The position numbers were made by a program, and so were the translations under genes. Of a stretch of DNA of 59,783 nt, positions 31,717-41,336 are shown one piece after another; positions within the stretch are counted from its first letter, which is position 1; each line of letters opens with the position of its first letter. The notes beneath the pieces are model-generated. The model made no database searches, was not told the origin of the DNA, and saw nothing but the letters and a program-made list of their open reading frames with translations. The stretch is taken from positions 1 to 59,783 of the forward strand of contig SFBL01000233.1 in assembly GCA_007095785.1 (NCBI GenBank), read 5' to 3'. The DNA comes from Microcystis aeruginosa Ma_SC_T_19800800_S464 (GTDB lineage: Bacteria; Cyanobacteriota; Cyanobacteriia; Cyanobacteriales; Microcystaceae).

Positions 31717-33243
31717 ATGGTGCGTTTTCTCTGGGCAATTTTGGCCGGTGTGGGGATGGGGTTAACAGTGGCACCGGTTTCTTGGTGGTTACTCGCTTGG
31801 ATTTCTCTCGTCCCCCTGTGGATTATTGTGAGATTAGGGGAAAAATCCCTAAAAAAACAGCTTTTATACGGTTTTGGCTGGGGTTTTGCCTACCATGGTC
31901 TGGCTTTATTCTGGATCACGGGAATCCACCCGATGACGTGGATGGGTGTCCCCTGGTTAGCTAGTTTGTTAATTGCCCTATTTTGTTGGTTGTTTATCAC
32001 TTTTTGGGGAACGGCGATCGTGCTAACTTGGACGTTAGTCATGTTTTATGTCAACAAAAGTGTTAATCAGTCATCTTTTCGGGATGCTCTCCTACGGGTT
32101 TTCATCGGCACTGCTCTCTGGTGTGGGTTAGAATCTCTCTGGAGTCAATCCCCTCTCTGGTGGACTACCCTTGCTTATAGTCAAAGTCCCCATAATTTAT
32201 TGATTCTGCAATTGGGCAAATTATCGGGTTTTACGACGGTAACGGCGGCAATTGTGGCAGTTAACGGTTTAATCGCCGAAAGCTTGCTCCTCATACGTCA
32301 ATCGCGGCAAAATCTCGCTTTTCTCTCTTTACCCCTCCTCATTTGTTTGAGCCTCCATCTCTGGGGATGGGAAATATACCATAAACCGATCGAAAAGTCA
32401 AGGGATTTAGGGATAAAAATTGGCGTAATTCAGGGCAATATTCCCAACACGATTAAACTTTCGCCCCTAGGATTTCAAAAGGCACTCGAAGGTTACACCA
32501 CTGGTTATCAAATTCTCGCCGATCAAGGAGTAGATGCCGTCTTAACTCCTGAAACCGCCTTACCCTATTATTGGGAGAACTTAGTTAATAATAGCTCGAT
32601 TTATTCGGCAATTTTAGCCAAAAAAACGCCGATCTGGTTAGGTGCATTTGGCAAGATGGACAAGGGTTATAACAATAGTCTCTTGACTATTGATGGCGAG
32701 GGAGAGGTGATTAGTCGGTATGATAAAGTAATTCTCGTGCCTTTAGGCGAATACGTTCCTTTTCAGGAAATTTTGGGCGGAATTGTTGCTCGTCTTTCTC
32801 CCTTGCAAGCGCATTTAATCCCGGGAGATCCCGCTCAAATTATTGACAGTCCTTTCGGTAAAATCATTGTGGGCATTTGTTACGAATCGGCTTTTTCCGA
32901 ACATTTTCGCCGTCAAACTGCTAGAGGAGGCGAATTTATTATTACTGCTTCTAATAACGCCCATTATAGCCACGCCATGCCCGCTCAACACCACGCTCAG
33001 GATACCATGCGAGCGATCGAAACCGATCGATGGATGGCCCGGGCCACCAATACAGGTTATTCTGCTTTTGTCGATCCCCACGGTAATCACCTTTGGCTAT
33101 CGGATTTGGATAAATATCAAATCCATAGCGAAACAATTTATCGACGGGATACGAAAACTTTATATGTGCGCTGGGGAGATTGGTTAACTAAAGTTTTAAT
33201 CATTACTGCCGGACTAGCTTGGCTCTGGAGAGCTTGGGATTAA
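31717..33243 (+). CDS. lnt: Apolipoprotein N-acyltransferase
   Basis: Lnt adds the third acyl chain to lipoproteins in the inner membrane. In 508 residues the N-terminal half has several membrane helices (VGMGLTVAPVSWWLLAWISL and following). The nitrilase-like periplasmic domain carries the triad: Glu in LTPETALPYYW, Lys in SRYDKVILVPLGEYVPF and Cys in VGICYESAF. A last helix at the C-terminus (LTKVLIITAGLAWLWRAW) is present. It starts at ATG 31717. Its presence fits the lipobox protein at 28.8 kb. Confidence 0.95.
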   Translation: MVRFLWAILAGVGMGLTVAPVSWWLLAWISLVPLWIIVRLGEKSLKKQLLYGFGWGFAYHGLALFWITGIHPMTWMGVPWLASLLIALFCWLFITFWGTAIVLTWTLVMFYVNKSVNQSSFRDALLRVFIGTALWCGLESLWSQSPLWWTTLAYSQSPHNLLILQLGKLSGFTTVTAAIVAVNGLIAESLLLIRQSRQNLAFLSLPLLICLSLHLWGWEIYHKPIEKSRDLGIKIGVIQGNIPNTIKLSPLGFQKALEGYTTGYQILADQGVDAVLTPETALPYYWENLVNNSSIYSAILAKKTPIWLGAFGKMDKGYNNSLLTIDGEGEVISRYDKVILVPLGEYVPFQEILGGIVARLSPLQAHLIPGDPAQIIDSPFGKIIVGICYESAFSEHFRRQTARGGEFIITASNNAHYSHAMPAQHHAQDTMRAIETDRWMARATNTGYSAFVDPHGNHLWLSDLDKYQIHSETIYRRDTKTLYVRWGDWLTKVLIITAGLAWLWRAWD

Positions 33244-33302
33244 GGTGACAGTGCTATACTTTTTCGTGAATGAACTGTTAAATAACCTAAGTTTTTGCTG
33301 CA

Positions 33303-33545
33303 ATGAAAGAGCAATTTGTCAAGTGGTTGAATAGAATCTTAATATTTGATGTGTTTTTGGTAATAGCGGGTTTTCTCTGGTTTGCCTTGGCTGTTATCGG
33401 TGAATCCACAGGAATTCCCCTAGGATTTAAACTTTTTCAGCGTCTTTGGCTGCCCTTATTCAATCCTGCTATTAGTATTTTAATTGCGGGGGCGATTTTC
33501 AGCTGGGCGATTAATAAAATTCAAGAACGCTTGTCTCCTAAATAG
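33303..33545 (+). CDS. Small two-helix membrane protein
   Basis: An 80-residue protein with helices at about 10-35 (RILIFDVFLVIAGFLWFALAV) and 52-70 (LPLFNPAISILIAGAIFSWA) and a basic tail (INKIQERLSPK). It lies 59 bp downstream of lnt on the same strand. Family unknown to me. Its last codon touches the 28-bp palindrome that follows, whose hairpin may end its transcript. Confidence 0.65.
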   Translation: MKEQFVKWLNRILIFDVFLVIAGFLWFALAVIGESTGIPLGFKLFQRLWLPLFNPAISILIAGAIFSWAINKIQERLSPK

Positions 33546-33572
33546 TAGGGTTGATTCATGAATCAACCCTAC
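33545..33572. repeat. 28-bp perfect palindrome, copy 2
   Basis: Identical to 5553-5580. About 210 bp further on (33784-33803) this locus also repeats the phrase CTTTTTGCCGCAAACCC that occurs at about 5677-5693, so the two loci share two repeat components. Confidence 0.85.
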
Positions 33573-33869
33573 CCTTGATAAGGGGGTATCTGATAATTTT
33601 TAACGCCTACCCTACCTACTTAGGAAAAATAATCCCAATATTTTCATCCTTGGCGGTGCCAACTTTGTCATCGGGACTGACTTGAAAGAGGGTGTGGGGA
33701 GTGGGGTAGTGGGGAGAATAAATAAAATAATCTCCTATCTCCTAACTCCTGTCTCCTGACGACCGACTCCTAACCCCACCAATAAACTTTTTGCCGCAAA
33801 CCCTACTTAGATGATAAAAATCGGGGTTGAAACATTTTCAACCCCGAAAAAAAGCAATTTTTGAGGGGA
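33573..33869. other. Intergenic repeats before clpC
   Basis: A region without ORF. It holds a GGGTGTGGGGAGTGGGG tract (about 33691-33715), a dispersed unit CTCCTGTCTCCTGACGACCG (about 33750-33770, inverted copy inside the end of the photolyase gene), the CTTTTTGCCGCAAACCC phrase, and the clpC terminator. Confidence 0.7.
33816..33847 (-). terminator. Rho-independent terminator of clpC
   Basis: A perfect 12-bp stem TCGGGGTTGAAA/TTTCAACCCCGA (33821-33832 with 33836-33847), 3-base loop, followed on the minus strand by a run of T (the AAAAA at 33816-33820). Confidence 0.88.
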
Positions 33870-36257
33870 TTAACCCACCGGTTGTAACTGTAATTGGGAG
33901 AGAATATCGTTCTGCTCGGAGCGCCGATGACTAGAGACTGTCACCACAGCTTCAGCAGTTACATCTAATAGCGCATGGTCTCCAGAATTGACTTTTCCCG
34001 ATAACATCGCCTCGGCTAAACTATCCTCTAAGCGTCGAGTTAAAGCACGACGTAAAGGCCGCGCACCGTAGCTAGGATCATAACCCTCATTGATGACCAA
34101 ATCCTTAAAAGCGGCGGTAACTTCCACAGAAATACCTTTTTCTGTCAATTGTTTGGCTAGATCTGCGATAAGAATATCAGCAATCTGGGTAACTTCTTCG
34201 CGAGTTAACTGTCGGAAAACAATGATTTCATCGAGACGGTTGAGAAATTCGGGACGGAAATATTGTTTTAACTCGTCTGTCACCCGATTAGAAATCTGTT
34301 GGTAACGCGATTGAGCAAAATCGTCAGCAATCTCGAATCCTAAGCTATTACCGCCTTTTTCGATGACTTTTGAGCCAATATTCGAGGTCATAATAATTAG
34401 GGTATTCTTAAAGTCCACCCGACGACCTTGGGAATCGGTTAAATGACCATCTTCTAACAGTTGCAGGAGAAGATTAAAAACATCGGGATGTGCTTTCTCG
34501 ATTTCGTCAAACAAAACTACTTTATAGGGTTGACGACGCACTGCTTCCGTTAACTGACCGCCTTCATTGTAACCGATGTATCCGGGAGGCGCACCAATTA
34601 ACTTAGAAACCGTGTGGGATTCCATAAATTCCGACATATCTAGGCGAATCATACTGGATTCCGAGCCAAAGAGCAACTTAGCTAAGGCTTTCGTTAATTC
34701 AGTTTTACCCACTCCCGTGGGACCGGCAAAAATAAACGAGGCAATCGGACGGTTAGGATTCTTTAAATTTACTCGCGCTCGACGAATAGCACGAGAAACG
34801 GCATTCACTGCCTCCTGTTGACCAATAATCCGCTCATGCAGTTGATATTCCAGATTTAAGAGCGATTCCGACTCAGTTTCAGTTAATTGGGTAACGGGAA
34901 TACCTGTCCAAGCGGCGACAATTTGGGCGATTTCCTCCGCATCCACCACCGGAATTAAAGATTCGGGGTTAATTAGGGGTGATTCTTCGTTAACCTCTGC
35001 GGGACTTTTACTTTGTAGGGAATAGCGCAGATGGGTGCGGGATCCTGCTTCATCGAGAAGATCGATCGCTTTGTCCGGTAAAAAGCGATCATTGATATAG
35101 CGCGAGGATAGATTAACGGCAGCTTCGATCGCTTTTTGATCGTATTTTACCTGATGGAAATCCTCGTAGGTGGCTTTTAAACCGCGTAAAATCTCGATCG
35201 CTTGCTCTTTAGTCGGTTCTCCCACCATAACTGGCTGAAAACGTCTTTCTAGAGCCGCATCTCGCTCAATATGCTGTTTATACTCATCGAGAGTGGTTGC
35301 CCCTAAACACTGTAACTCGCCGCGAGCTAAAGCAGGTTTAAGCAAGTTAGAAGCATCCATGGCTCCTCCCATGCTACCAGCACCCACAAGAGTGTGAATT
35401 TCATCGATAAACAGGATAATACTGCCCGATTTGCGAACTTCCTCCACAACACCCTTTAAACGTTCTTCAAAATCGCCGCGAAAACGGGTTCCCGCCAGTA
35501 AAGACCCCATATCGAGGGCAATTACCTCTTTATCCCGCAAAATTTCGGGAATATCGCCATTATGGATGAGTTGTGCTAACCCTTCAGCGATCGCTGTTTT
35601 CCCCACCCCCGGCGCACCGAGTAAAATCGGATTATTCTTGCCGCGACGGCCCAAAATTTGGATAACTCGCTGGATTTCTGGCTCTCTACCGATTACAGGG
35701 TCAATTTTGCCATTTTTGACCTCTTGGCTTAAATTGCGACTATATTGGGCTAAAATCCCGCCTTGGGGAGCATTTTTCTGGTCTTCATAGTCACTCTTTG
35801 CCGTGAAGCGACCACTAGCGACTTTTTCCCCAGCATTTTTCAGTAAAAGGCCGCGAAGTTTGATCAAATCAACACCCTGCATAATTAAAATTTTAGCGGC
35901 TAGGGATTCGGGATCGGCGGTGATAGCAAGTAATAGATGTTCAGGTGCGATCGCCTGTTCCCCTAATTGTCGAGCTTCCTGAAATGCTTGCTCGAACATC
36001 TTTTTCGCTTTCGGGGTAAAAGGGATATTAACGGGACTGTAACCGCTGCCGCGGCCGGTCATTCCTTCAATCACCCGGCGACTCTCGTGCAGGGTGACTT
36101 TTAAATCCTTGAGAATTAAGGCTGCGGTGGCGGTGGCTTCTCCTATCAATCCTAACAGTAAATGCTCCGTCCCCACGACACTGTGACCGGTACGACGGGC
36201 TTCTTCTTGAGCGAACATCACCGCTTTGATAGCTTTCTGGTTAAAGTATTCAAACAT
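33870..36257 (-). CDS. clpC: ClpC-type AAA+ chaperone/unfoldase, middle domain reduced
   Basis: A 795-residue Hsp100 protein that unfolds substrates for ClpP. The double Clp N domain (residues 1-145) begins [21 protein letters not shown]1 has Walker [11 protein letters not shown] and Walker [11 protein letters not shown]2 has [10 protein letters not shown], and a ClpP-docking LGF loop in NSLGFEI. Between D1 and D2 only about 27 residues ([20 protein letters not shown]) separate GSRTHLRYS from [14 protein letters not shown], where typical ClpC has a longer coiled-coil UVR-containing middle domain. This is therefore probably a divergent paralogue, not the main ClpC, and may not answer to MecA-type adaptors. 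It is followed by a strong terminator. Confidence 0.92.
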   Translation of the reverse strand: MFEYFNQKAIKAVMFAQEEARRTGHSVVGTEHLLLGLIGEATATAALILKDLKVTLHESRRVIEGMTGRGSGYSPVNIPFTPKAKKMFEQAFQEARQLGEQAIAPEHLLLAITADPESLAAKILIMQGVDLIKLRGLLLKNAGEKVASGRFTAKSDYEDQKNAPQGGILAQYSRNLSQEVKNGKIDPVIGREPEIQRVIQILGRRGKNNPILLGAPGVGKTAIAEGLAQLIHNGDIPEILRDKEVIALDMGSLLAGTRFRGDFEERLKGVVEEVRKSGSIILFIDEIHTLVGAGSMGGAMDASNLLKPALARGELQCLGATTLDEYKQHIERDAALERRFQPVMVGEPTKEQAIEILRGLKATYEDFHQVKYDQKAIEAAVNLSSRYINDRFLPDKAIDLLDEAGSRTHLRYSLQSKSPAEVNEESPLINPESLIPVVDAEEIAQIVAAWTGIPVTQLTETESESLLNLEYQLHERIIGQQEAVNAVSRAIRRARVNLKNPNRPIASFIFAGPTGVGKTELTKALAKLLFGSESSMIRLDMSEFMESHTVSKLIGAPPGYIGYNEGGQLTEAVRRQPYKVVLFDEIEKAHPDVFNLLLQLLEDGHLTDSQGRRVDFKNTLIIMTSNIGSKVIEKGGNSLGFEIADDFAQSRYQQISNRVTDELKQYFRPEFLNRLDEIIVFRQLTREEVTQIADILIADLAKQLTEKGISVEVTAAFKDLVINEGYDPSYGARPLRRALTRRLEDSLAEAMLSGKVNSGDHALLDVTAEAVVTVSSHRRSEQNDILSQLQLQPVG

Positions 36258-36440
36258 GATCGACGGCTTCCTGGCTACTGGGCTTTACTTGTTACTGTAA
36301 CGTTTTCTTTACATTAGCCGGAAGGGGGATATCCGTATCAGCAGGGTGGGTTAGGGGACAGGAGTAGAGACTGGGGAGTTTTTTGCTGTGAACAGTAAAC
36401 AGTAATCAATGAACTGAAAACTAAAATCTGATCACTGTAA
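36258..36440. other. Intergenic region with CAGTAA heptamers
   Basis: A short array AACAGTAAACAGTAATCAAT at about 36390-36409 and TGATCACTG near 36429. No gene seen. It contains the upstream region of clpC. Confidence 0.6.
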
Positions 36441-37394
36441 TTAGGAATCAACTTGACTAAGAGAGGAACGTCTTTTAAAAGGCATTATTTTTTTGATTAA
36501 TTCAGGTGTAATTAAGCCTTGGGGATAAAAAATAGTTCCCAAAACAATTAAAATTCCAAAAATAATCAAACGACCATCGCGCAAGAAATTCCCTAACCAA
36601 ATTGGTAAACCATTCACGCCGCCGAGGGCGCGTAAAACTTCGGGCAAAGCAGTTAAAACAATGCCTCCCACCACCGGCCCGACAAAAGTTCTTGAACCAC
36701 CAATTAAAACGAAAGCCAAGAAAATAATACTGGCATCAAAAGTTCCCTGACGGGAATTCCAAGTATTGAGAAAATGGGCGCTTACCGCTCCCACAACTGC
36801 CGCTAAAACTGCTCCGAAAGTGAAGGATAAAACTTTGTGATAGGTGGGATTAATTCCCATGGATGCAGCGGCCAATTCATCGGCACGAATGGCATTAAAT
36901 GCCCGACCAATTTTGATGTTTTCTAACCGGTAGAGAAACAGCATAGTTAGGAATAAGAGGGGCAAAGCCAGCCAAAGGTAGGCTAATTGAGTGGTGAAAG
37001 GTTGGGGAATGGCGAAAATACCGACCGCACCGCCGGTTATATCGAGATTAAGGGCAATAATTCTCAAAATTTCTACCCAGGCGATCGTGGCAATAGCTAA
37101 ATAAATCCCTCGCAAACGGAGAACAGGAATACCTAAAACTATGGCTAATATTCCCGCAATAATGCCAGCAATTAACATTTCTAAAAAGACCAAAGCCAGG
37201 GGATAATTGCTACCAGTATTAGTAAAAACTTTCGTGGAAAGAATGGCGGCCACATAACCCCCTAAAGCATAAAAACCGGGGGTTGCTAAGGATAATTGAC
37301 CAGCCATTAAGGGCAGATAAATTGAAATGCCTAAAATGGCTCCAAATATCATTGAAACAATTAAAAAACCATAGGTGTTAAAAAAGTCAGCCAT
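36441..37394 (-). CDS. LivM-type branched-chain amino acid ABC transporter permease
   Basis: A 317-residue permease with about nine helices. Family signatures are present: GQLSLATPGFYALGGYVAAI near the start, GIPVLRLRGIYLAIATIAWVEI, and the EAA-like cytoplasmic loop IGRAFNAIRADELAAASMGI that contacts the ATPase. It fits LivM/NatD of high-affinity amino acid uptake. The LivH, ATPase and binding-protein genes are not adjacent, so the system is scattered as is usual in cyanobacteria; the exact substrate is not known. The C-terminus has a PFKRRSS tail. Confidence 0.9.
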   Translation of the reverse strand: MADFFNTYGFLIVSMIFGAILGISIYLPLMAGQLSLATPGFYALGGYVAAILSTKVFTNTGSNYPLALVFLEMLIAGIIAGILAIVLGIPVLRLRGIYLAIATIAWVEILRIIALNLDITGGAVGIFAIPQPFTTQLAYLWLALPLLFLTMLFLYRLENIKIGRAFNAIRADELAAASMGINPTYHKVLSFTFGAVLAAVVGAVSAHFLNTWNSRQGTFDASIIFLAFVLIGGSRTFVGPVVGGIVLTALPEVLRALGGVNGLPIWLGNFLRDGRLIIFGILIVLGTIFYPQGLITPELIKKIMPFKRRSSLSQVDS

Positions 37395-37525
37395 ATTTTC
37401 AGTGAGCGGTTATTGGGGGTTTAAGTTAGGGGAGTCAATTAGCTAATTTTATCACCGTTCTCTCCCACCTCATTCTCTGGTAATTCTCGAAATCATCATA
37501 ATTTTTTACTTGGCAATTTTCCTAT

Positions 37526-37807
37526 ATGGTAGCGTTAGCCACCTTAAAAGCAGACGGGATGATCGATGATGGGAAAAAAGTATCTTTCTTAACTTTGTCT
37601 GGGAAAAAATTCAGGGGAATTTATGAGACAGCAGCATTGGTTAGTTAACTCCGAAAACTGGTTACTCGGATTCCTACGGTTGAATTTCCCGATAAAATCA
37701 CAGTAGCGGGCGCAAAAGTCCTAAAAGCTGAGTATATCATCAGTTTTACTCCAGAAGCAATCCATCAGGTGCAGGCGATCGGTGAGGAACCAGTAATGTG
37801 CTTTTAA
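37526..37807 (+). pseudogene. Conserved-looking hypothetical gene interrupted by one in-frame TAA
   Basis: From ATG 37526 the frame gives MVALATLKADGMIDDGKKVS, then KKFRGIYETAALVS, a TAA at 37646-37648, and continues in the same frame LRKLVTRIPTVEFPDKITVA, later YIISFTPEAIHQVQAIGEEP, to TAA at 37805-37807. Total 93 residues if read through. I do not recognise the family. The continuity of the frame after the stop indicates recent inactivation. It occupies most of the 565-bp gap between the permease gene and mntP. Confidence 0.6.
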
Positions 37808-37959
37808 ACGTTTTCAATTCGATCCTCTCACTAATTAAGTAGTTAATTTTTAGGTTAGAGAAATGATAGATAAATGAGAGGATCATGAGATAAATATGAA
37901 AGTTTTTTGGGGAAAAATTAGTTAAGATAAGGGGAAATTATAAGGATAAACAAATATAG

Positions 37960-38532
37960 ATGTTTACTTCACTCGAACTTTTAACCACTTCCTTTGTTGC
38001 CGTGGGATTAGCCGCCGATGCCGTGGCCGTTTCTCTGACCAGTGGCCTGATGATTCGTCATATTCATGTTAATAAGGCTTTGAAAATTGCTTTGTTTTTT
38101 GGGGGATTTCAAGCGATTATGCCGATGATTGGTTGGGGTATCGGCCTCACTTTTCGCGAGGAACTCGCCTCTTTTGACCACTGGATCGCTTTTATTATTT
38201 TAGGGGCGATCGGCAGTAAAATGATCTACGAAGCTGTTCAAAATGACGACGAGGAAAAAGGGTTTAATCCTCTAGATTCCTATACTTTAATCGGATTAGC
38301 GATCGCTACCAGCATCGATGCTTTAGTAGTTGGTTTGGGTTTATCGATGATTAAAACTCCCTTACTTTTAGCTTGCACTGTCATCGGTTCTATTACCTTT
38401 GCTTTGTGTTTTATCGCTGTTTTTATTGGGCATAAATTCGGTAATTTATTTAGTCAAAAGGTGGAAATTCTCGGCGGTTTAGTTTTAATATTAATTGGTA
38501 GTAAAATCCTTATTGAACATTTAATTGCCTAG
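37960..38532 (+). CDS. mntP: Manganese efflux pump MntP
   Basis: A 190-residue membrane protein of the MntP family with six helices. The two homologous halves carry the acidic motifs AVGLAADAVAVSLTSG (residues about 16-31) and AIATSIDALVVGLGLSMI (about 113-130), which include the Asp residues needed for Mn2+ export. It would export Mn2+ and so protect against manganese excess. No yybP-ykoY riboswitch is visible upstream. It is convergent with queC, 7 bp apart. Confidence 0.92.
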   Translation: MFTSLELLTTSFVAVGLAADAVAVSLTSGLMIRHIHVNKALKIALFFGGFQAIMPMIGWGIGLTFREELASFDHWIAFIILGAIGSKMIYEAVQNDDEEKGFNPLDSYTLIGLAIATSIDALVVGLGLSMIKTPLLLACTVIGSITFALCFIAVFIGHKFGNLFSQKVEILGGLVLILIGSKILIEHLIA

Positions 38533-38539
38533 ATTATCT

Positions 38540-39238
38540 CTATTGTTGACTATCCCCCCTCTGTTTGAACAGGGGAGTGGCTAATTCGGGATAACCAGCC
38601 TCAATTAAAGCCTGATCTCTGATGCGACAGGAATCGCATAAACCGCAGGGTTCAACTTCACCTTGATAACAAGACCAAGTATCAGCAATGGGAACCCCTA
38701 AACTAACAGCACGACGGACGATATCTACCTTACTATCCATCACCAAAGGGGCAATTAATTGGGGTGCTTTCCCTTCTAAACCCGCTTTTGATGATAAATT
38801 AGCTAAAGTTTGAAAGGCCTCTAAATACTGGGGACGACAATCGGGATAACCAGAATAATCCACCGCATTAATTCCTAAATATATCGCCTCCGCTGCCCTT
38901 GCTTCCGCTAAAGAAAGAGCGATCGAAATAAAAACTGTATTTCTCCCCGGCACATAGGTAATCGGGATAATATTCGGGTTAATTCCCTCTTGGGGAATAG
39001 CAATAGATTGATCCGTTAAAGCGGAACCTCCCCACAAAGATAGATTGACTTCGATCAGATGATGTTCTTTGATATTGAGGAAATTAGCAATTTTTTTCGC
39101 CGCTGCTAATTCCCGCTCGTGTCTTTGTCCATAACGAAAGGAAAGGGCAATTAATTGATAACCAGCCGCTAGAGCGATCGCTGCTGTTGTCGCTGAATCT
39201 AATCCCCCGGAAAGTAAAATAATCGCCTTTTTTGTCAT
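38540..39238 (-). CDS. queC: 7-cyano-7-deazaguanine synthase
   Basis: QueC turns CDG into preQ0 with ATP and ammonia, in the queuosine/preQ0 pathway. In 232 residues the PP-loop [13 protein letters not shown] is at about 8-20. The C-terminal zinc site [11 protein letters not shown], with Cys of [10 protein letters not shown] upstream, is present. It follows a retropepsin-like gene with a one-base overlap (TAATG) on the same strand. queE, the preceding pathway enzyme, lies 0.9 kb upstream in the same direction, so the queE-to-queC genes may form one unit across the repeat region. Confidence 0.96.
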   Translation of the reverse strand: MTKKAIILLSGGLDSATTAAIALAAGYQLIALSFRYGQRHERELAAAKKIANFLNIKEHHLIEVNLSLWGGSALTDQSIAIPQEGINPNIIPITYVPGRNTVFISIALSLAEARAAEAIYLGINAVDYSGYPDCRPQYLEAFQTLANLSSKAGLEGKAPQLIAPLVMDSKVDIVRRAVSLGVPIADTWSCYQGEVEPCGLCDSCRIRDQALIEAGYPELATPLFKQRGDSQQ

Positions 39239-39600
39239 TATCCTAATGTCACCTGTGTTTGTTGATAATTAGCTACTAAGATAAATTGTTTTAGCCACCG
39301 CGAACCTAACAAAATCTCCTTAATTGCCTCCCCTGCAAAGACAGGAATTTCGTATTCCTGACCATCAATTCTTACTCTGCCTAAATATATATCGAAAAAT
39401 GCTTCTCCTTGAGCGGTTATCAATTTATTTTGTCGCAAAAAACGCCAATCAAGACTGTCAGCATCTTGACTATTTATGGCTAAAAACTCGGTAAAACCCG
39501 TATCCAGCATAACTTCTGCGGGTAGAATCAATCCATCATCACCAACTAAATCGATATCAAAATAAATTTGTCCTTTGGTTCCAAATCTCCCTTCAATCAT
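39238..39600 (-). CDS. Retropepsin-like aspartic protease domain protein
   Basis: A 120-residue clan AA-type protein: the active-site triplet is in [15 protein letters not shown] (D-T-G), and the C-terminal flap/strand pair includes [12 protein letters not shown], which has the usual L-G-x-x-W-L-x-x-F pattern. It would work as a homodimer if it is active. It overlaps the preceding gene by 4 bp (ATGA) and queC by 1 bp, so the three are translated together. The substrate is unknown. Similar gene pairs occur widely in cyanobacteria. Confidence 0.85.
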   Translation of the reverse strand: MIEGRFGTKGQIYFDIDLVGDDGLILPAEVMLDTGFTEFLAINSQDADSLDWRFLRQNKLITAQGEAFFDIYLGRVRIDGQEYEIPVFAGEAIKEILLGSRWLKQFILVANYQQTQVTLG

Positions 39601-39914
39601 ATTCTGCCACTAACTCCAGTTTCATTAATGCCAAAGATATGATGGATTTTGTCGGGATATTTTGCCCTTGCTTTTTTACTGGCCACTTCTTGATCGGGAT
39701 CGATAAAATAATCGCCACTATCGGGTTCGATCGCAATGTACCAACCATAGTAATGTTTCATTAACCGGGGCTGTAAACTCTGAAAAATCGGCCAACAACG
39801 ATGATAAAATTCTAATTGTCGGGCGCGATGTTTGGCCTTTTCTTCCTCTGTAGATTGAATCTCCGGAAAAACTCGACCACGACGCACTACTCGTTCAGAA
39901 TTGTTGTTAGACAT
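39597..39914 (-). CDS. Hypothetical protein co-transcribed with a retropepsin-like gene
   Basis: A 105-residue charged soluble protein. A basic N-terminus (SERVVRRGRVFPEIQST) is followed by a helix (EEEKAKHRARQLEFYHRCW) and then a conserved-looking KHYYGWYIAIEPDSGDYFID segment. It ends [14 protein letters not shown]. The stop overlaps the start of the protease-like gene. The pairing suggests a partner or dedicated substrate of that protein, but this is inference from order only. Confidence 0.75.
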   Translation of the reverse strand: MSNNNSERVVRRGRVFPEIQSTEEEKAKHRARQLEFYHRCWPIFQSLQPRLMKHYYGWYIAIEPDSGDYFIDPDQEVASKKARAKYPDKIHHIFGINETGVSGRI

Positions 39915-39934
39915 AGTATTTAACCTCTTGTTAG

Positions 39935-40164
<230 letters not shown>

Positions 40165-40166
<2 letters not shown>

Positions 40167-40782
40167 AGCGGACTCCTAAAAACTTATGGGTTTGGAGACT
40201 GAGGCGCCATTGGGGATGTCGGAGAACATAATTAAAGACTAACTCTTTGCTTTCTACTTTATTCCATTCGGGTTGCAGATATTTAATCACCCCTTCCGAT
40301 AACTTACTTTCCTGCATAGCTGCCCAGTCTAAATCCTCTGGATGAGCCACGACAATTTTTAACTCATTCACCTGTGCATAAATACTAGGATCGGGCATTT
40401 TATAAGTTTTAGGAGAAAAAGTCACCCAATCGAAAACCCCAGTAAAAGGATGAGCGCCAGAAGTTTCTAAATGTACCCGTAAACCCTGATTTTTTAATTC
40501 CCTGGTTAAAGGATCAAGATTGTGCATTAAGGGTTCACCCCCGGTAATCACCACCATAGCGGGGTTAGCGTCTTTTGCCATCTCTACCAATTCCCCCAGG
40601 GATTTTTGGGGATAACGTTGGGCATTCCAAGACTCTTTTTGATCGCACCAAGGACAATAGACATCGCAACCTCCTAAACGGAGGAAAAAAGCATTGCTTC
40701 CCGTCCAAAAGCCTTCGCCCTGCAAAGAATGGAAAGTTTCGACAACAGGATAGGTACAATGGTTTATGCTAACCGTTTTCAT
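40165..40782 (-). CDS. queE: 7-carboxy-7-deazaguanine synthase
   Basis: QueE is the radical SAM enzyme that makes CDG from carboxytetrahydropterin in preQ0 biosynthesis. In 205 residues the [4Fe-4S] motif CDVYCPWC (CX3CX2C) lies near 35-42, next to RLGG; VVITGGEPLMH is the usual GGE SAM-binding segment. It is on the same strand as queC. The C-terminus ends beside the TGATAAC array. Divergent upstream is ycf51 (22 bp). Confidence 0.95.
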
Positions 40783-40803
40783 AGAATCAGTATTATAGAA
40801 AAT

Positions 40804-41316
40804 ATGGACATTCCCCTAAACTTCGCCAAATACACCCAATGGTCTGGTATTGCCACGCTGGTTTTTTTGGTACTCACGATTATCGCTTTTCTCGTCGGTT
40901 GGGGAATCCGCTTTCGTCTCGTCGGTGTCACTAGCTTTATGGCCGTGTTGACGGTGGGGATTTTCGGTCTTGGGTTAGGACTGTTTACCCGTACCGAAAT
41001 TCCTGGAGCGGTGAGATTCTCCCTTGTCTATGATAACGGAGCTAATCAAGCTGTTATCTCCCTGCCCAATACTGTTACTCCCGAGCAGGTGGAAGCAACC
41101 CTAAAACAAGCCGCTAGTGACTTGTTTTCCTCCGGTCGCGCCGGTGCTGGCGGTAATAATCAATTTATCATTAGCGCTCGCACTCTCGTTCACCCGCAGC
41201 CCGGTTTATCTGCTCCTTTGTACTTGGGACAGATTAAAAAATCCTTCTCCGCTCCGGGGGATAATACTCCTGAACTACAGCTTTTTCCCGAAAGTTTCGC
41301 TAAAATTAGCCAATAA
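40804..41316 (+). CDS. ycf51: Ycf51 family protein
   Basis: A 170-residue membrane protein from ATG 40804, where MDIPLNFAKYTQWSGIATLV begins; a longer frame from 40729 overlaps queE and is rejected. Two membrane helices (about 16-35 and 41-62) precede a soluble C-terminal domain (FTRTEIPGAVRFSLVY, later LVHPQPGLSAPLYLGQ). The family is found in cyanobacteria and some plastids; its function is unknown. It lies 20 bp upstream of the dehydrogenase gene, likely co-transcribed. Confidence 0.9.
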   Translation: MDIPLNFAKYTQWSGIATLVFLVLTIIAFLVGWGIRFRLVGVTSFMAVLTVGIFGLGLGLFTRTEIPGAVRFSLVYDNGANQAVISLPNTVTPEQVEATLKQAASDLFSSGRAGAGGNNQFIISARTLVHPQPGLSAPLYLGQIKKSFSAPGDNTPELQLFPESFAKISQ

Positions 41317-41336
41317 TCCTGAGAGGTTGTCAAAAA

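Noticed and set aside
9544-37648. Stop-codon recoding as explanation of the three in-frame stops
   Set aside because: The stops are of two kinds (TAA, TGA), all in accessory genes, while housekeeping genes in the window use the standard code.
37850-37959. Possible Mn2+ (yybP-ykoY) riboswitch upstream of mntP
   Set aside because: No conserved loop sequences or paired arms of that riboswitch are visible.
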